The notes below the pieces were generated by a model. That model had not been told where the DNA came from, did not search any database, and worked only from the letters and a program-made list of their open reading frames with translations. A stretch of DNA of 64,000 nt from Streptomyces sp. NBC_00353 (GTDB taxonomy: Bacteria; Actinomycetota; Actinomycetes; Streptomycetales; Streptomycetaceae): NCBI RefSeq assembly GCF_036108815.1, contig NZ_CP107985.1:5394001-5458000 (forward strand), written 5' to 3'. Shown one piece after another: positions 7,572 through 15,267 of the stretch; position 1 is the stretch's first letter, and each line of letters starts with the position of its first letter. A program made the translations under genes and the position numbers.

Positions 7572-8108
7572 TCAGGCTGTCCGACGCAGTGATCGCTCGT
7601 CCACCGCTTTACCGGAACTGGCCGAGACGCGTAGCCGTCGGCCGCGCCGGGTCGGCCCCCATGGCTTCAGTACCGAGACCGCGGTGATGAAGAGATATGT
7701 GGCTGTTGCCACGGAAGGCGCGACGACCAGATTGATGTCGACGGCGCCCTGTGCCGCGGCTTCGTTGATGCCCGGTCGCAGCGAGAAGATCGACAGGGCC
7801 GTGGTGATCAGAGTGAGCCAGAACTTCGTCCAGACCCAACGGTGTCTGGCCAGGCCCCACGGGGTGCCGAGCGCCAGCACGAGACCGCTGAGGAGCGAGA
7901 CCAGAGCGACGGGCACGACCAACCAGTCACCGAAGATCTTCATGGCGCGGGTCGCGGCCTGCGCGGTGGTGGTATCGCCGGTCAGGAAGGCCGTGATCCC
8001 GAGTGTCAGCAGGCCGACGGTGAGGCCCAGCCAACTGACGGAGACCGCGACATGGGCGACCAGGAGACTTCGGCGAGCGGGACGCTTGAGTGGTTTCACG
8101 TGAAACAC
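7572..8108 (-). CDS. Four-helix integral membrane protein (DUF2269-like)
   Basis: About 178 residues with four hydrophobic segments: LLVAHVAVSVSWLGLTVGLL, a second at WLVVPVALVSLLSGLVLALG, a third around FWLTLITTALSIFSL, and a fourth near VATATYLFITAVSVL. A conserved TPWGLARHRWVWTKFW loop lies between helices. This resembles DUF2269-type predicted membrane proteins, but I am not certain of the family. Two GTG starts are possible, at 8108 or at 8099 inside the parS palindrome; neither has a strong ribosome site. It overlaps the start of a two-gene unit with the GNAT gene. Confidence 0.72.
   Translation of the reverse strand: MFHVKPLKRPARRSLLVAHVAVSVSWLGLTVGLLTLGITAFLTGDTTTAQAATRAMKIFGDWLVVPVALVSLLSGLVLALGTPWGLARHRWVWTKFWLTLITTALSIFSLRPGINEAAAQGAVDINLVVAPSVATATYLFITAVSVLKPWGPTRRGRRLRVSASSGKAVDERSLRRTA
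8093..8106. other. parS site overlapping a start codon
   Basis: GTTTCACGTGAAAC, an exact parS match. Read on the minus strand it encodes the first residues of the membrane protein, and its central GTG is one of the two candidate start codons. ParB bound here would sit on the 5' end of that gene. Confidence 0.93.
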
Positions 8109-8415
8109 GGTGCCTGGCAAAGGCAGTTGGGCGTCCGGCAGCGGGAGTATCCGTGCGTACTTGCTCGGGCGTACGTGGTGCCCTCCTGTCGCACTCTCCG
8201 GGCGGGTGCGGTGGGTCGAAGCCCTGCCGTGGATTCCGGGTACGGCCATGGGGCAAGGGAGCGTAACGGGAAACGTGGTTCGGATACCCGGACTTTCCGT
8301 TATTTGTCCGGCCTGGAGTCGGCGCAGGCATGCTGGGGCGAGGGGCCGCACGCGGTGGCTGCGAGCACTGTCGGCACGCAAGGCGACCAGAAGATGTTCG
8401 AGGCGAGGCACAGTT
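8109..8415. promoter_or_regulatory. Divergent intergenic region, 307 bp
   Basis: No gene is supported here. It carries promoters for the membrane protein (leftward) and the globin-reductase (rightward). A small inverted repeat, CCGGAC (8288-8293) and GTCCGG (8306-8311), flanks an AT-rich core. I recognise no NsrR-like site, although the downstream gene resembles flavohaemoglobins. Confidence 0.4.
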
Positions 8416-9585
8416 ATGGACGCTCCGGCCACCATGCCCGGCGACGAAACTCTCAGATCTCCCGATGCGACCCTGATCCACCGCACCTTGACGGAGATCG
8501 TCCCTGTCGCGGACCAGGCCACCTCGTACTTCTACGCCTTGCTCTTCGTCCGCCACCCCGAACTGCGCGCCCTGTTCCCGGCCGCGATGGACACCCAGCG
8601 AGACCGTCTCCTGCGGGCGCTCCTGACGGCCGCCGACCGCATGGACGACCCCGATGGGCTAACCGCGTACCTCGGCGGACTGGCCCGGGGACACCGCAAA
8701 TACGGCACCCTGCCCACGCACTATCCGGCGGTCGGCGAGGCCCTCCTCGGCGCCCTGAGCCGCTACGCCACCACGTGGGACGGGGCGGCCGAGGCGGCCT
8801 GGATCCGCACCTACACCACCCTGTCGCAGATCATGATCGACGCGGCCGCCGAGGACGAGGAACGAGCGCCCGCCTGGTGGGTCGCGGAGGTCGTCTCCCA
8901 TGACCTCAGAACGCCCGACATAGCGATTCTCACGCTCCGCCCCGACCAGGCCTACCCCTTCCTGGCCGGCCAGTACACCGCCCTGGAAACCCCGTGGTGG
9001 CCGCGGATCTGGCGGCATTACTCCTTCGCCTCGGCGCCACGGCCCGACGGTCTGCTCACGTTCCACATCAAGGCGGTTCCGGCGGGCTGGGTCTCCAACG
9101 CATTGGTGCACCGGACCCGCCCCGGCGATGTCCTGCGGCTCGGCCCGCCCACCGGCTCGATGACGGTCGACCACACCACCCACAACGGTCTGCTCTGTCT
9201 GGGAGGCGGCACGGGCATCGCACCCATCAAGGCGCTCGTCGAGGATGTCGCCGAACACGGCGACCGGCGCCCGATGCAGGTCTTCTACGGTGCACGCAGC
9301 GACCGCGACCTGTACGACATCGACACGATGCTGCGGCTCCAGCAGACCTTTCCCTGGCTCGCTGTCCGCCCGGTGGTCTCCGGCGGGTCGGGCAGGGGAC
9401 TGAAGGGCCTGTTGCCCGACGCGGTGCGCGAGCTCGGCCCGTGGCACGAGTACGACGCCTATCTCTCGGGCCCGCCGGGGATGATCCGCAGCGGCGTGGA
9501 CGTACTCACGGGCATCGGCATGCCGCCCGGGCGCATCCGATACGACTCCGTCGAGGAACTGGCACCCACGACGGGCCCGGCCTGA
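8416..9585 (+). CDS. Globin-FAD/NAD(P)H oxidoreductase (flavohaemoprotein-like)
   Basis: A 389-residue protein with the layout of a flavohaemoglobin. The globin domain spans about 17-145 with probable proximal His93 in GHRKYG, followed by a ferredoxin-reductase module (about 152-380). RHYSFAS at 200-206 is the FAD-binding R-x-Y-S motif, GGGTGIAPIKAL at 263-274 binds the pyridine nucleotide, and the end has LSGPPGMI-type residues for the last motif. Such proteins reduce haem-bound O2 or NO; true Hmp detoxifies NO. The distal pocket shows Tyr near 38-40, as in NO dioxygenases. The ATG follows GAGGCGAGG. It is a single gene, convergent with the Nudix gene. Confidence 0.88.
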   Translation: MDAPATMPGDETLRSPDATLIHRTLTEIVPVADQATSYFYALLFVRHPELRALFPAAMDTQRDRLLRALLTAADRMDDPDGLTAYLGGLARGHRKYGTLPTHYPAVGEALLGALSRYATTWDGAAEAAWIRTYTTLSQIMIDAAAEDEERAPAWWVAEVVSHDLRTPDIAILTLRPDQAYPFLAGQYTALETPWWPRIWRHYSFASAPRPDGLLTFHIKAVPAGWVSNALVHRTRPGDVLRLGPPTGSMTVDHTTHNGLLCLGGGTGIAPIKALVEDVAEHGDRRPMQVFYGARSDRDLYDIDTMLRLQQTFPWLAVRPVVSGGSGRGLKGLLPDAVRELGPWHEYDAYLSGPPGMIRSGVDVLTGIGMPPGRIRYDSVEELAPTTGPA

Positions 9586-9643
9586 ACACGAGCCTGCCCC
9601 AGCTGGAGCAGGAGCAGGCAGAAGCAGGTCCCGGTGTCCCGGA

Positions 9644-10123
9644 TCAGCCCAGGTCCGGCGCGTGCATCGCCCGCACGCCCTCGATATTGCCGTCCAGGTA
9701 GTGCCGCAATGACAGCGGTACGAGATGAACGGCGGCGATCCCGATCCGGCTGAACGGCACCCGTACGACGTCGTACTCGCCGCACGGATCCTCGATCTCG
9801 GGGCCGTGCCGGCGGGACAGGTCCATCGAGTCCAGCCGGCAGACGAAGAAGTGCTGCACCTTCACGCCTTTCACCCCACCGCCCTCGATGTGCTCCACGG
9901 TGTCGACGAAGCAGGGGACCACATCGGTGATCTTGGCGCCGAGCTCCTCGTCCACCTCGCGGTGCAGAGCGTCGACAACGGTTGCGTCCTCGGGCTCGAC
10001 CCCGCCGCCCGGCGTGAGCCAGTACGGATCCACCCCAGGCTTGGTGCGCTTGATGAGGATGAGGTCGTTGCCGTCGAGCAAGATGGCGCGTGCGGTGCGC
10101 TTGACCACAGGACGTTCGGTCAT
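9644..10123 (-). CDS. Nudix hydrolase
   Basis: A 159-residue protein with a complete Nudix box at about 38-60: GGGVEPEDATVVDALHREVD followed by EELGA, matching Gx5Ex7REUxEExGU, so the Mg2+-binding glutamates are present. These enzymes hydrolyse nucleoside diphosphates linked to another moiety; the substrate is not predictable here. The N-terminus VKRTARAILLDGNDLILIKR is the usual first strand. ATG at 10123 was chosen because the longer frame upstream encodes a random Arg-rich stretch overlapping the neighbour's end. The LysR gene lies 52 bp upstream on the same strand. Confidence 0.9.
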   Translation of the reverse strand: MTERPVVKRTARAILLDGNDLILIKRTKPGVDPYWLTPGGGVEPEDATVVDALHREVDEELGAKITDVVPCFVDTVEHIEGGGVKGVKVQHFFVCRLDSMDLSRRHGPEIEDPCGEYDVVRVPFSRIGIAAVHLVPLSLRHYLDGNIEGVRAMHAPDLG

Positions 10124-10175
10124 GGCAAGAGAGTGGCCCACAGAACCCGTTCTGAAACACCCGCACGCCCGGGGG

Positions 10176-11072
10176 TCACCAGTCGGCTGCAGCGCGCACC
10201 AGCCACTCGTGCGCCCGCGCGATGTGAGCCAGGGCGAGTGTGCCGGTCCGCGCGGCCAGGAAGTAGGTGCGCAGCGGCGGGACCGGCGGGTCCAGGAGCG
10301 CCACCACCTCGCCGCGCTCCAGCGGCCCCTCGCAGAGATAGCGCGGCAGTACGGCAAGCCCGGCGCCCGCGGCGGTGCACTCCAGGACAGCCCGCAGATC
10401 CGGTGCTATGACGGTGCCCGCGGCCGTGGGACGGCAGTCGAAGACAGCCGCCCAGTAGCGGGAGACGAACGGCAGGCTCTCGTGCACTTCCACCACCGGC
10501 AGCTGCTCCAGCACCACAGGACCTTTGTGCCGCAGCGTGCCGGGGCCGAGGCGCGCGGCCCAGCGCGGGGAAGCGACCAGCACATGCTCCTCGTCGCAGA
10601 GCGGAGTCGCGGTGAGCAGCCCACCGCGCGGCCGGGCCGTTGCGATGGCCAGATCATGGTGTCCGGCGGCGAGGCCTTCCAGCGTCTCCTCGGCGTTGGC
10701 GAGGAACGAGCTGCGCAGGGCGAGGCCGTGGGAGACGAGGGGGGTGAGTGCGGGCAGAGCGCGCAGCGAGACGAATTCCGGGGGCCCGGCCAGATGCAGC
10801 GTCCGTACGGTCGACTCCTCGTCGACCCCGCTCTCGGCGATCTCGACCAGCGCGTCCAGATGGGGGGCGGCCCGGTGCGCGAGTTCGTCGCCCATGGTCG
10901 TCGGGGTCACGCCGCGGGCCCTGCGCAGGAAGAGCGGGCGGCCCAGCTGCCGTTCCAGTGTGCGTATCTGCGAGGTGACCGCGGGCTGGGAGAGGCCGAG
11001 CAGCGCGGCGGCCCGGGTGAAGGATCCGGCCCGGTGCACCGTCACGAAAGTACGCAGCAGGGCCAGGTCCAC
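10176..11072 (-). CDS. LysR-family transcriptional regulator
   Basis: A 298-residue LysR protein. The HTH spans residues 1-60 (VDLALLRTFVTVHRAGSFTR, then AAALLGLSQPAVTSQIRTLE, RQLGRPLF), followed by a periplasmic-binding-like effector domain (about 90-290) with ALPALTPLVS and AAGAGLAVLPRYL, typical of the ligand cleft. GTG at 11072 follows GGGAGGGGACAGG. The upstream gap (11073-11211) is AT-rich (ACTATAAATATGTCGATAGG) and is a likely self-promoter with T-N11-A type sites. No divergent partner is present; the next upstream gene on the same strand ends with a terminator. The regulon is unknown. Confidence 0.9.
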   Translation of the reverse strand: MDLALLRTFVTVHRAGSFTRAAALLGLSQPAVTSQIRTLERQLGRPLFLRRARGVTPTTMGDELAHRAAPHLDALVEIAESGVDEESTVRTLHLAGPPEFVSLRALPALTPLVSHGLALRSSFLANAEETLEGLAAGHHDLAIATARPRGGLLTATPLCDEEHVLVASPRWAARLGPGTLRHKGPVVLEQLPVVEVHESLPFVSRYWAAVFDCRPTAAGTVIAPDLRAVLECTAAGAGLAVLPRYLCEGPLERGEVVALLDPPVPPLRTYFLAARTGTLALAHIARAHEWLVRAAADW

Positions 11073-11211
11073 GTCCTGTCCCCTCCCACCCTTGCGAAGC
11101 GTCCGACCCGAACAACTATAAATATGTCGATAGGTCGCTGTCGCTACTGTGATTGGACACTGACGCAGAGTCAATTAGCCTTGTGCAGGCGGTTCTTCGC
11201 GCGTGGAACCG

Positions 11212-11250
11212 GGACGGTCCGAGCCACGAGGGGGGAGGCTCGGACCGTCC
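11212..11250 (-). terminator. Rho-independent-type hairpin after the PLP lyase gene
   Basis: GGACGGTCCGAGCC (11212-11225) pairs perfectly with GGCTCGGACCGTCC (11237-11250), an 11-nt loop between them. It lies 31 bp beyond the stop of the lyase gene read leftward, and insulates it from the LysR promoter. Confidence 0.85.
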
Positions 11251-11281
11251 GTACGGCCATGTCTTCCTGTGCGCGGCCGGC

Positions 11282-12412
11282 TCAGCGCCGGCCCACCGCC
11301 TCGTCCAGCGCCCGCTCCACGTCGGCCACCAGGTCGTCCGCGTCCTCGGCCCCGACCGAGAACCGGATGAAGCCTTCCGGCACGGCGTCGCCGCCCCAGC
11401 GCGCCCGCCGCTCGGCGGTGGAACGCACGCCGCCGAAGCTCGTGGCGTCGTCGACCAGCCGCAGCCCGGCCAGGAAGCGCTCGGCGATCTCGCGGTCGGG
11501 CAGCACGAACGACACCACGGAGCCGAAGCGCCGCATCTGCCGCACGGCCACCGGGTACGAAGGGTCGGTGGGCAGCCCGGGATACCGCAGCCCGGTGACC
11601 TCCTGGCGCTTGCCCAGCGCCTCGGCCAGAACGAGCGCGTTCGCGCACTGCCGGTCGATCCGCAGTTCCAGCGTGGCCAGCGAACGGTGCGCGAGCCAGG
11701 CCTCCATCGGTCCGGGGATCGCCCCGACGACCTTGCGCCAGCGCCGCACGCCCGCCGCCAGTTCCGGATCGCGGCACGTCACGTGGCCGAGCAGGATGTC
11801 ACCGTGTCCGGTCATGCCCTTGGTGTCACTGGCCACCGAGAAATCGGCGCCCAGCTCCAGCGGACGCTGACCGAGCGGGGTGGCGAGCGTGTTGTCGACA
11901 GCCACCAGGACGCCGGCCCCGTGCGCGGCCTCGATGAGCCGCCGCAGGTCGCAGACGTCGAGCCCAGGGTTGGACGGTGTCTCGATCCACAGCAGCCGGG
12001 CCCCTTCCAGGACCGCCAGCTGTGCGTCGCCTCCGGTCGGCGCGGTCCGCACCTCGACGCCGTACGCCTCCAGCTGCTGACGCACGAGCGGCAGCGCCTG
12101 ATAGCCGTCGTCGGGCAGGACGACCGTGTCACCGGACCGCACCTGGGACAGCAGTACGGCTGAGATCGCCGCCATGCCGGAGGCGAACACCGTGGTCTCG
12201 ACCGTCTCCCCCGGCGCTTCGAGCTCGCCGATGGCCCGCTCCAGATGGGTCCAGGTCGGATTGGTGTCCCGGCCGTACGTGTACGGGCCGGTCGGCTCGC
12301 CGGAGAGGTGGAAGTGCGCGGCGAATACCGGACCGGGCAGTGTGGGTTCGTACTGCTCCGGTTCGGGAAGCCCCGCCCGTACCGCCCGGGTTCCGTCACC
12401 CATGGTGCTCAT
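11282..12412 (-). CDS. Cystathionine gamma-lyase/synthase-family PLP enzyme
   Basis: A 376-residue member of the Cys/Met metabolism PLP family. Visible are YTYGRDTNPTWTHLERAIGE near the N-terminus, the cofactor-ring region ETTVFASGMAAISAVLL, the IETPSNPGLDVCD segment, the aspartate block VAVDNTLATPL, and the Schiff-base lysine in SDTKGMTGHGDILLG (about 205). The GMTGHGD in place of the commoner YxxGHSD fits the lyase branch found in Streptomyces. It probably splits cystathionine to cysteine (reverse transsulfuration) or acts as a gamma-synthase; I cannot separate these. The ATG follows AAGGAACAG. It is monocistronic, ending at a strong hairpin. Confidence 0.87.
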   Translation of the reverse strand: MSTMGDGTRAVRAGLPEPEQYEPTLPGPVFAAHFHLSGEPTGPYTYGRDTNPTWTHLERAIGELEAPGETVETTVFASGMAAISAVLLSQVRSGDTVVLPDDGYQALPLVRQQLEAYGVEVRTAPTGGDAQLAVLEGARLLWIETPSNPGLDVCDLRRLIEAAHGAGVLVAVDNTLATPLGQRPLELGADFSVASDTKGMTGHGDILLGHVTCRDPELAAGVRRWRKVVGAIPGPMEAWLAHRSLATLELRIDRQCANALVLAEALGKRQEVTGLRYPGLPTDPSYPVAVRQMRRFGSVVSFVLPDREIAERFLAGLRLVDDATSFGGVRSTAERRARWGGDAVPEGFIRFSVGAEDADDLVADVERALDEAVGRR

Positions 12413-12497
12413 GCTGTTCCTTCTGTTCTCTGGTCGTGCCGGCACTTCTGATCCAGCTGATCCTGCTGGTTCTGCTGATCGCTCTGATTCGGTCGGA

Positions 12498-12875
12498 TCA
12501 GTCCTCGTCCGGCAGGACGACATTCAGTGCCCAGGACACGACCGAGATGATCAGGCCGCCGAGCACGGCGGTCCAGAAGCCCTCGACATGGAAACTGAGG
12601 TCGAACTGGTCGGCCAGCCAGGAGGTCAGCAGCAGCATCAGCGCGTTCACCACAAGGGTGATCAGACCCAGTGTGAGGATGAACAGCGGCAGGGTGAGCA
12701 CCTTGACTATGGGCTTCACCACGAAGTTCACCAGCCCGAAGAGCAGGGCCACGAGTATCAGGGTGAGCACCTTGCGACCGGTACTGCCGCCGGACAGCGT
12801 GATGTTGTCGAGCAGCCAGATGGCCACGGCCAGCGCACCTGCGTTGGCGATCGTCTTGACTACAAAATTCTTCAT
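12498..12875 (-). CDS. Phage-holin-family (YvlD/DUF360-like) membrane protein
   Basis: About 125 residues, almost all membrane: hydrophobic segments near 5-25, 38-58, 63-85 and 98-118. NFVVKPIVKVLTLPLFILTL followed by GLITLVVNALMLLLTSWLAD is the conserved core of Phage_holin_4_2/YvlD proteins, which are widespread small membrane proteins despite the name and are linked to envelope homeostasis. MKNFVVKTIANAG was taken as the start; an in-frame ATG at 12896 is possible, and neither has a clear ribosome site. It is divergent from the cupin gene by 68 bp. Confidence 0.8.
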   Translation of the reverse strand: MKNFVVKTIANAGALAVAIWLLDNITLSGGSTGRKVLTLILVALLFGLVNFVVKPIVKVLTLPLFILTLGLITLVVNALMLLLTSWLADQFDLSFHVEGFWTAVLGGLIISVVSWALNVVLPDED

Positions 12876-12943
12876 GTGTCTGATCGTGGCAGACATGATC
12901 GGTGGCGAACACCGGCAGAACGAAAGCAAGGGGCGGACGGGCC

Positions 12944-13261
12944 ATGAAGGCATTCAGACTGGACGAACTGGAGGCGGAACGGGCCGCCAACGACGGCGCG
13001 TATCTGCAGTTCCTGCGGGAGCGGAACATGTCCGTCGGCCTGTACGCGCTGGACGCCGGCGACCTCGATCCGCAGCAGCCGCACAACCAGGACGAGGTCT
13101 ACCTCATTGTCAGCGGCCGCGCCTCGATCACCGTCGGCATGGAGACCACGCAGGTGGGCAGGGGAAGCGTGGTGTACGTACCGGCCGGTGTGGCCCACAA
13201 GTTCCACCACATCACCGAGGATCTGCGGGTCATGGTGGTGTTCTCTCCGCCGGAGAGCTGA
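12944..13261 (+). CDS. Small cupin-domain protein
   Basis: A 105-residue single-cupin protein. Motif 1 is PHNQDEVYLIVSGRASITVG (about 45-65) with the His and Glu of a metal site; motif 2 is VYVPAGVAHKFHHI (about 80-93) with two histidines. Such proteins bind Fe, Mn or Ni and serve as dioxygenases, isomerases or sensors; the role here is unknown. ATG at 12944 lies 8 nt after AAGGGGCGG; the GTG 42 bp upstream lacks a ribosome site. The next gene (DUF5326-like) follows after 137 bp, with a short palindrome between them. Confidence 0.83.
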   Translation: MKAFRLDELEAERAANDGAYLQFLRERNMSVGLYALDAGDLDPQQPHNQDEVYLIVSGRASITVGMETTQVGRGSVVYVPAGVAHKFHHITEDLRVMVVFSPPES

Positions 13262-13398
13262 GCCGGGCCCTCAGGGATCCCTAAGGGTTCGATCAGGGGA
13301 GTTCGGGGGCTCCGGTGCCCCCGCAGGCCACCCCCGCGCCTCTAGCATCGAAGCAGGTGCTCATCGAAGCCGTTACGCACAGAGACGAGGTTGGGACG

Positions 13399-13617
13399 AT
13401 GGCCGTTCGGGAGATATTCGCGGGGATGCCCTGGTGGGTGAAGTGGGTCGCGGTGCCCGTCATCGCGATCGTCGTGTTCGGCGGCCTGATCGCCAGCGTG
13501 ATCGGGTTCGTGATCGGTCTGCTCTTCAAGGTCCTGGTCTTCGTGATCCTGGTCGGCGGGCTCGTGTTCGTCGTACGGAAGTTCATGTCGTCCTCGTCGT
13601 CACGCGGCGACTGGTAG
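13399..13617 (+). CDS. Small membrane protein, DUF5326-like
   Basis: 72 residues. It starts MAVREIFAGMPWWVKWVAVP, has two adjoining hydrophobic stretches (about 14-35 and 36-58), and ends in a Ser-rich basic tail (RKFMSSSSSRGDW). This matches my memory of the Streptomyces-specific DUF5326 proteins, whose function is unknown. ATG at 13399 follows GAGGTTGGG; the longer frame to 13315 is only upstream read-through. Nothing in the neighbourhood assigns a role, although it lies just upstream of the sporulation genes ssgR-ssgA. Confidence 0.78.
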   Translation: MAVREIFAGMPWWVKWVAVPVIAIVVFGGLIASVIGFVIGLLFKVLVFVILVGGLVFVVRKFMSSSSSRGDW

Positions 13618-13807
13618 GCGGCGGCCGGTCACCAGTCGGGCAATTAGCCCAGCTGAGCTAAGTACCAGACGAAACGACACCCCTTGCGGACGCTGCCGCT
13701 ACAGTGGCGGTCCGCTGTCGTTGCCTGGGAAACAACTGTCCGTCACCACCCTGACCAGTGGTTTGTGTACACGCCCGGTCTCCGGACCCCAGGTCTGCGG
13801 CAGGTCC

Positions 13808-13824
13808 GTGGGGGCGGCCCCCAC
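13808..13824. other. Short hairpin in the ssgR leader region
   Basis: GTGGGGG (13808-13814) and CCCCCAC (13818-13824) form a 7-bp stem with a CGG loop, about 40 bp before the ssgR start. The 247-bp gap 13618-13864 otherwise holds only the presumed ssgR promoter; I see no gene in it. The hairpin may affect readthrough or translation of ssgR. Confidence 0.4.
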
Positions 13825-13864
13825 GAACGGGCTGACTGCCCGTCACCATGCCTGGGGGTGACCT

Positions 13865-14635
13865 TTGACCACGGCATCGAGTACCGCTGTCCCGACGTTG
13901 ATCGGTTCGGTTCAGCGGGCATTGAGGCTGTTGGAGGCTGTGGGCGCCCATCGGGACGGGGCGCCTGCGAAGCAGCTCGCACGGGAAGCGGGGCTCCCCC
14001 TTCCCACTGCCTATCACCTGTTGCGCACCCTGACCCATGAAGGCTATCTGCGCCGGGAGAACGGTGTGTTCCTCTTCGGCTCCGCCGCCGAGAGGCTGGT
14101 CGACGACGGTGCGCTGCAGAATCGTCGCAGCACCATGGCCCAGTCGCTGGCCCGCTGGCGCGACATCATCGGTGCACCGGTGTACTGCGCCGTCTACCGC
14201 GAGGGCGAGATCGAACTCATCGCGGTCGCCGACACCCCCGCAGCACCTGCGGTCGAGGAGTGGGCCTCGTTCCGGGAGACCGGACATGCTCATGCGATCG
14301 GCCAGTGCCTACTGAGCCGGCTCGACGAGAAGGCCCGTGAGGACCATCTGGATCGTCACCCTGTGCAGCCGCTGACCCGGTACTCGGTGCGGGACCGACC
14401 GGCGTTTCTTGAGCGGTTGAGGTCGTTGGAGCGAACGGAACCTGTTGTCGAACGACAGGAGTACGCCCTCGGAACGGTCTGCGCCGCCATCCCGATCGCA
14501 GTCGGATTCACGGCCGCCGCCATGGCCATTTCGGTACCTCTCGACGAGGAAGATCGCTTGCTCCCCGCAGTCGAACGACTACGCATTGAAGTGTCGAGCC
14601 TCTTGCGTTCGTTCGTGTTCTCTATCAGTATCTGA
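13865..14635 (+). CDS. ssgR: SsgR, IclR-type activator of ssgA
   Basis: A 256-residue IclR-family protein. The wHTH spans about 12-75 (IGSVQRALRLLEAVGAHRDG, AKQLAREAGLPLPTAYHLLR, TLTHEGYLRRENGVFLFGSA), followed by the IclR effector domain. Placement directly upstream of ssgA identifies it as SsgR, which activates ssgA during sporulation in S. coelicolor. It begins with a rare TTG at 13865, with GGGGGTG as ribosome site 5-11 nt before it; a GTG within that site is out of frame. The weak start codon may keep levels low. The C-terminal third uses AT-richer codons than its neighbours. Confidence 0.92.
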   Translation: MTTASSTAVPTLIGSVQRALRLLEAVGAHRDGAPAKQLAREAGLPLPTAYHLLRTLTHEGYLRRENGVFLFGSAAERLVDDGALQNRRSTMAQSLARWRDIIGAPVYCAVYREGEIELIAVADTPAAPAVEEWASFRETGHAHAIGQCLLSRLDEKAREDHLDRHPVQPLTRYSVRDRPAFLERLRSLERTEPVVERQEYALGTVCAAIPIAVGFTAAAMAISVPLDEEDRLLPAVERLRIEVSSLLRSFVFSISI

Positions 14636-14705
14636 AAAATCACTCCTTGTGATCTGCTATCGCGTGCACCACGATGGCGTCAATAGGGCCATGGGGGATC
14701 ATTCC

Positions 14706-14715
14706 TGGCCAGATT
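14706..14715 (+). promoter_or_regulatory. AdpA-type site before ssgA
   Basis: TGGCCAGATT matches the AdpA consensus TGGCSNGWWY at all ten positions. It lies 21 bp before the ssgA start, inside the 101-bp ssgR-ssgA gap. AdpA is known to activate ssgA in S. griseus, though its mapped sites are further upstream, so this copy's role is inferred and could be fortuitous. Confidence 0.4.
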
Positions 14716-14736
14716 CATCTACTGCGGGGTTGAACG

Positions 14737-15174
14737 ATGCGCGAGTCGGTTCAAGCTGAGGTCATGATGAGTTTCCTCGTCTCCGAGGAGCTCTCATTCC
14801 GTATCCCGGTGGAGCTCCGGTACGAGGTATGCGATCCGTACGCGATCCGGATGACCTTCCATCTGCCCGGTGACGCCCCCGTCACCTGGGCTTTCGGTCG
14901 TGAGCTGCTGTTGGACGGCCTCAACAGCCCCAGCGGTGACGGTGATGTGCACATCAGTCCCACGGAGCCCGAGGGGCTGTCGGACGTACACATCCGGCTT
15001 CAGGTCGGCGCGGATCGCGCTCTCTTCAGGGCCGGCACCGCGCCACTCGTTGCGTTTCTCGACCGGACGGACAAACTCGTCCCCCTCGGCCAGGAGTGCA
15101 CGCTGAGTGACTTCGAGGGCAACCTCGAGGAGGCGCTTGGCCGGATCCTGGCCAAGGAACAGAACGCCGGCTGA
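14737..15174 (+). CDS. ssgA: SsgA, sporulation-specific cell-division activator
   Basis: A 145-residue SALP-family protein. Residues 11-40 (MSFLVSEELSFRIPVELRYE, then VCDPYAIRMTFHLPG) and 115-135 (FLDRTDKLVPLGQE) are the signature blocks of SsgA. The nine-residue MRESVQAEV leader matches the S. griseus form; an internal ATG at 14767 would give the shorter S. coelicolor-like form. SsgA marks future septum sites, helps recruit SsgB and FtsZ in aerial hyphae, and stimulates septation and branching. The ATG follows a GGGG element. It is controlled by SsgR encoded just upstream and probably by AdpA, and ends at a compact hairpin. Confidence 0.97.
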   Translation: MRESVQAEVMMSFLVSEELSFRIPVELRYEVCDPYAIRMTFHLPGDAPVTWAFGRELLLDGLNSPSGDGDVHISPTEPEGLSDVHIRLQVGADRALFRAGTAPLVAFLDRTDKLVPLGQECTLSDFEGNLEEALGRILAKEQNAG

Positions 15175-15181
15175 AAAGGTT

Positions 15182-15200
15182 TGCGCCGACGGTCGGCGCA
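15182..15200. terminator. Hairpin after ssgA
   Basis: TGCGCCGA (15182-15189) and TCGGCGCA (15193-15200) form a perfect 8-bp stem with a 3-nt loop, 8 bp after the ssgA stop and before the convergent YibE/F gene. It fits a short bidirectional terminator. Confidence 0.7.
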
Positions 15201-15267
15201 CCGGTCGAACGCGGTACTGCCGAACGGGTGATATCTGCACCGCGCCGACCCGCCACTGCCTTGAGCG

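Noticed and set aside
13268..13287. CCCTCAGGGATCCCTAAGGG palindrome after the cupin gene as a terminator
   Set aside because: The centre is GGGATCCC with no loop, so an RNA hairpin would be poor; left as a chance palindrome.
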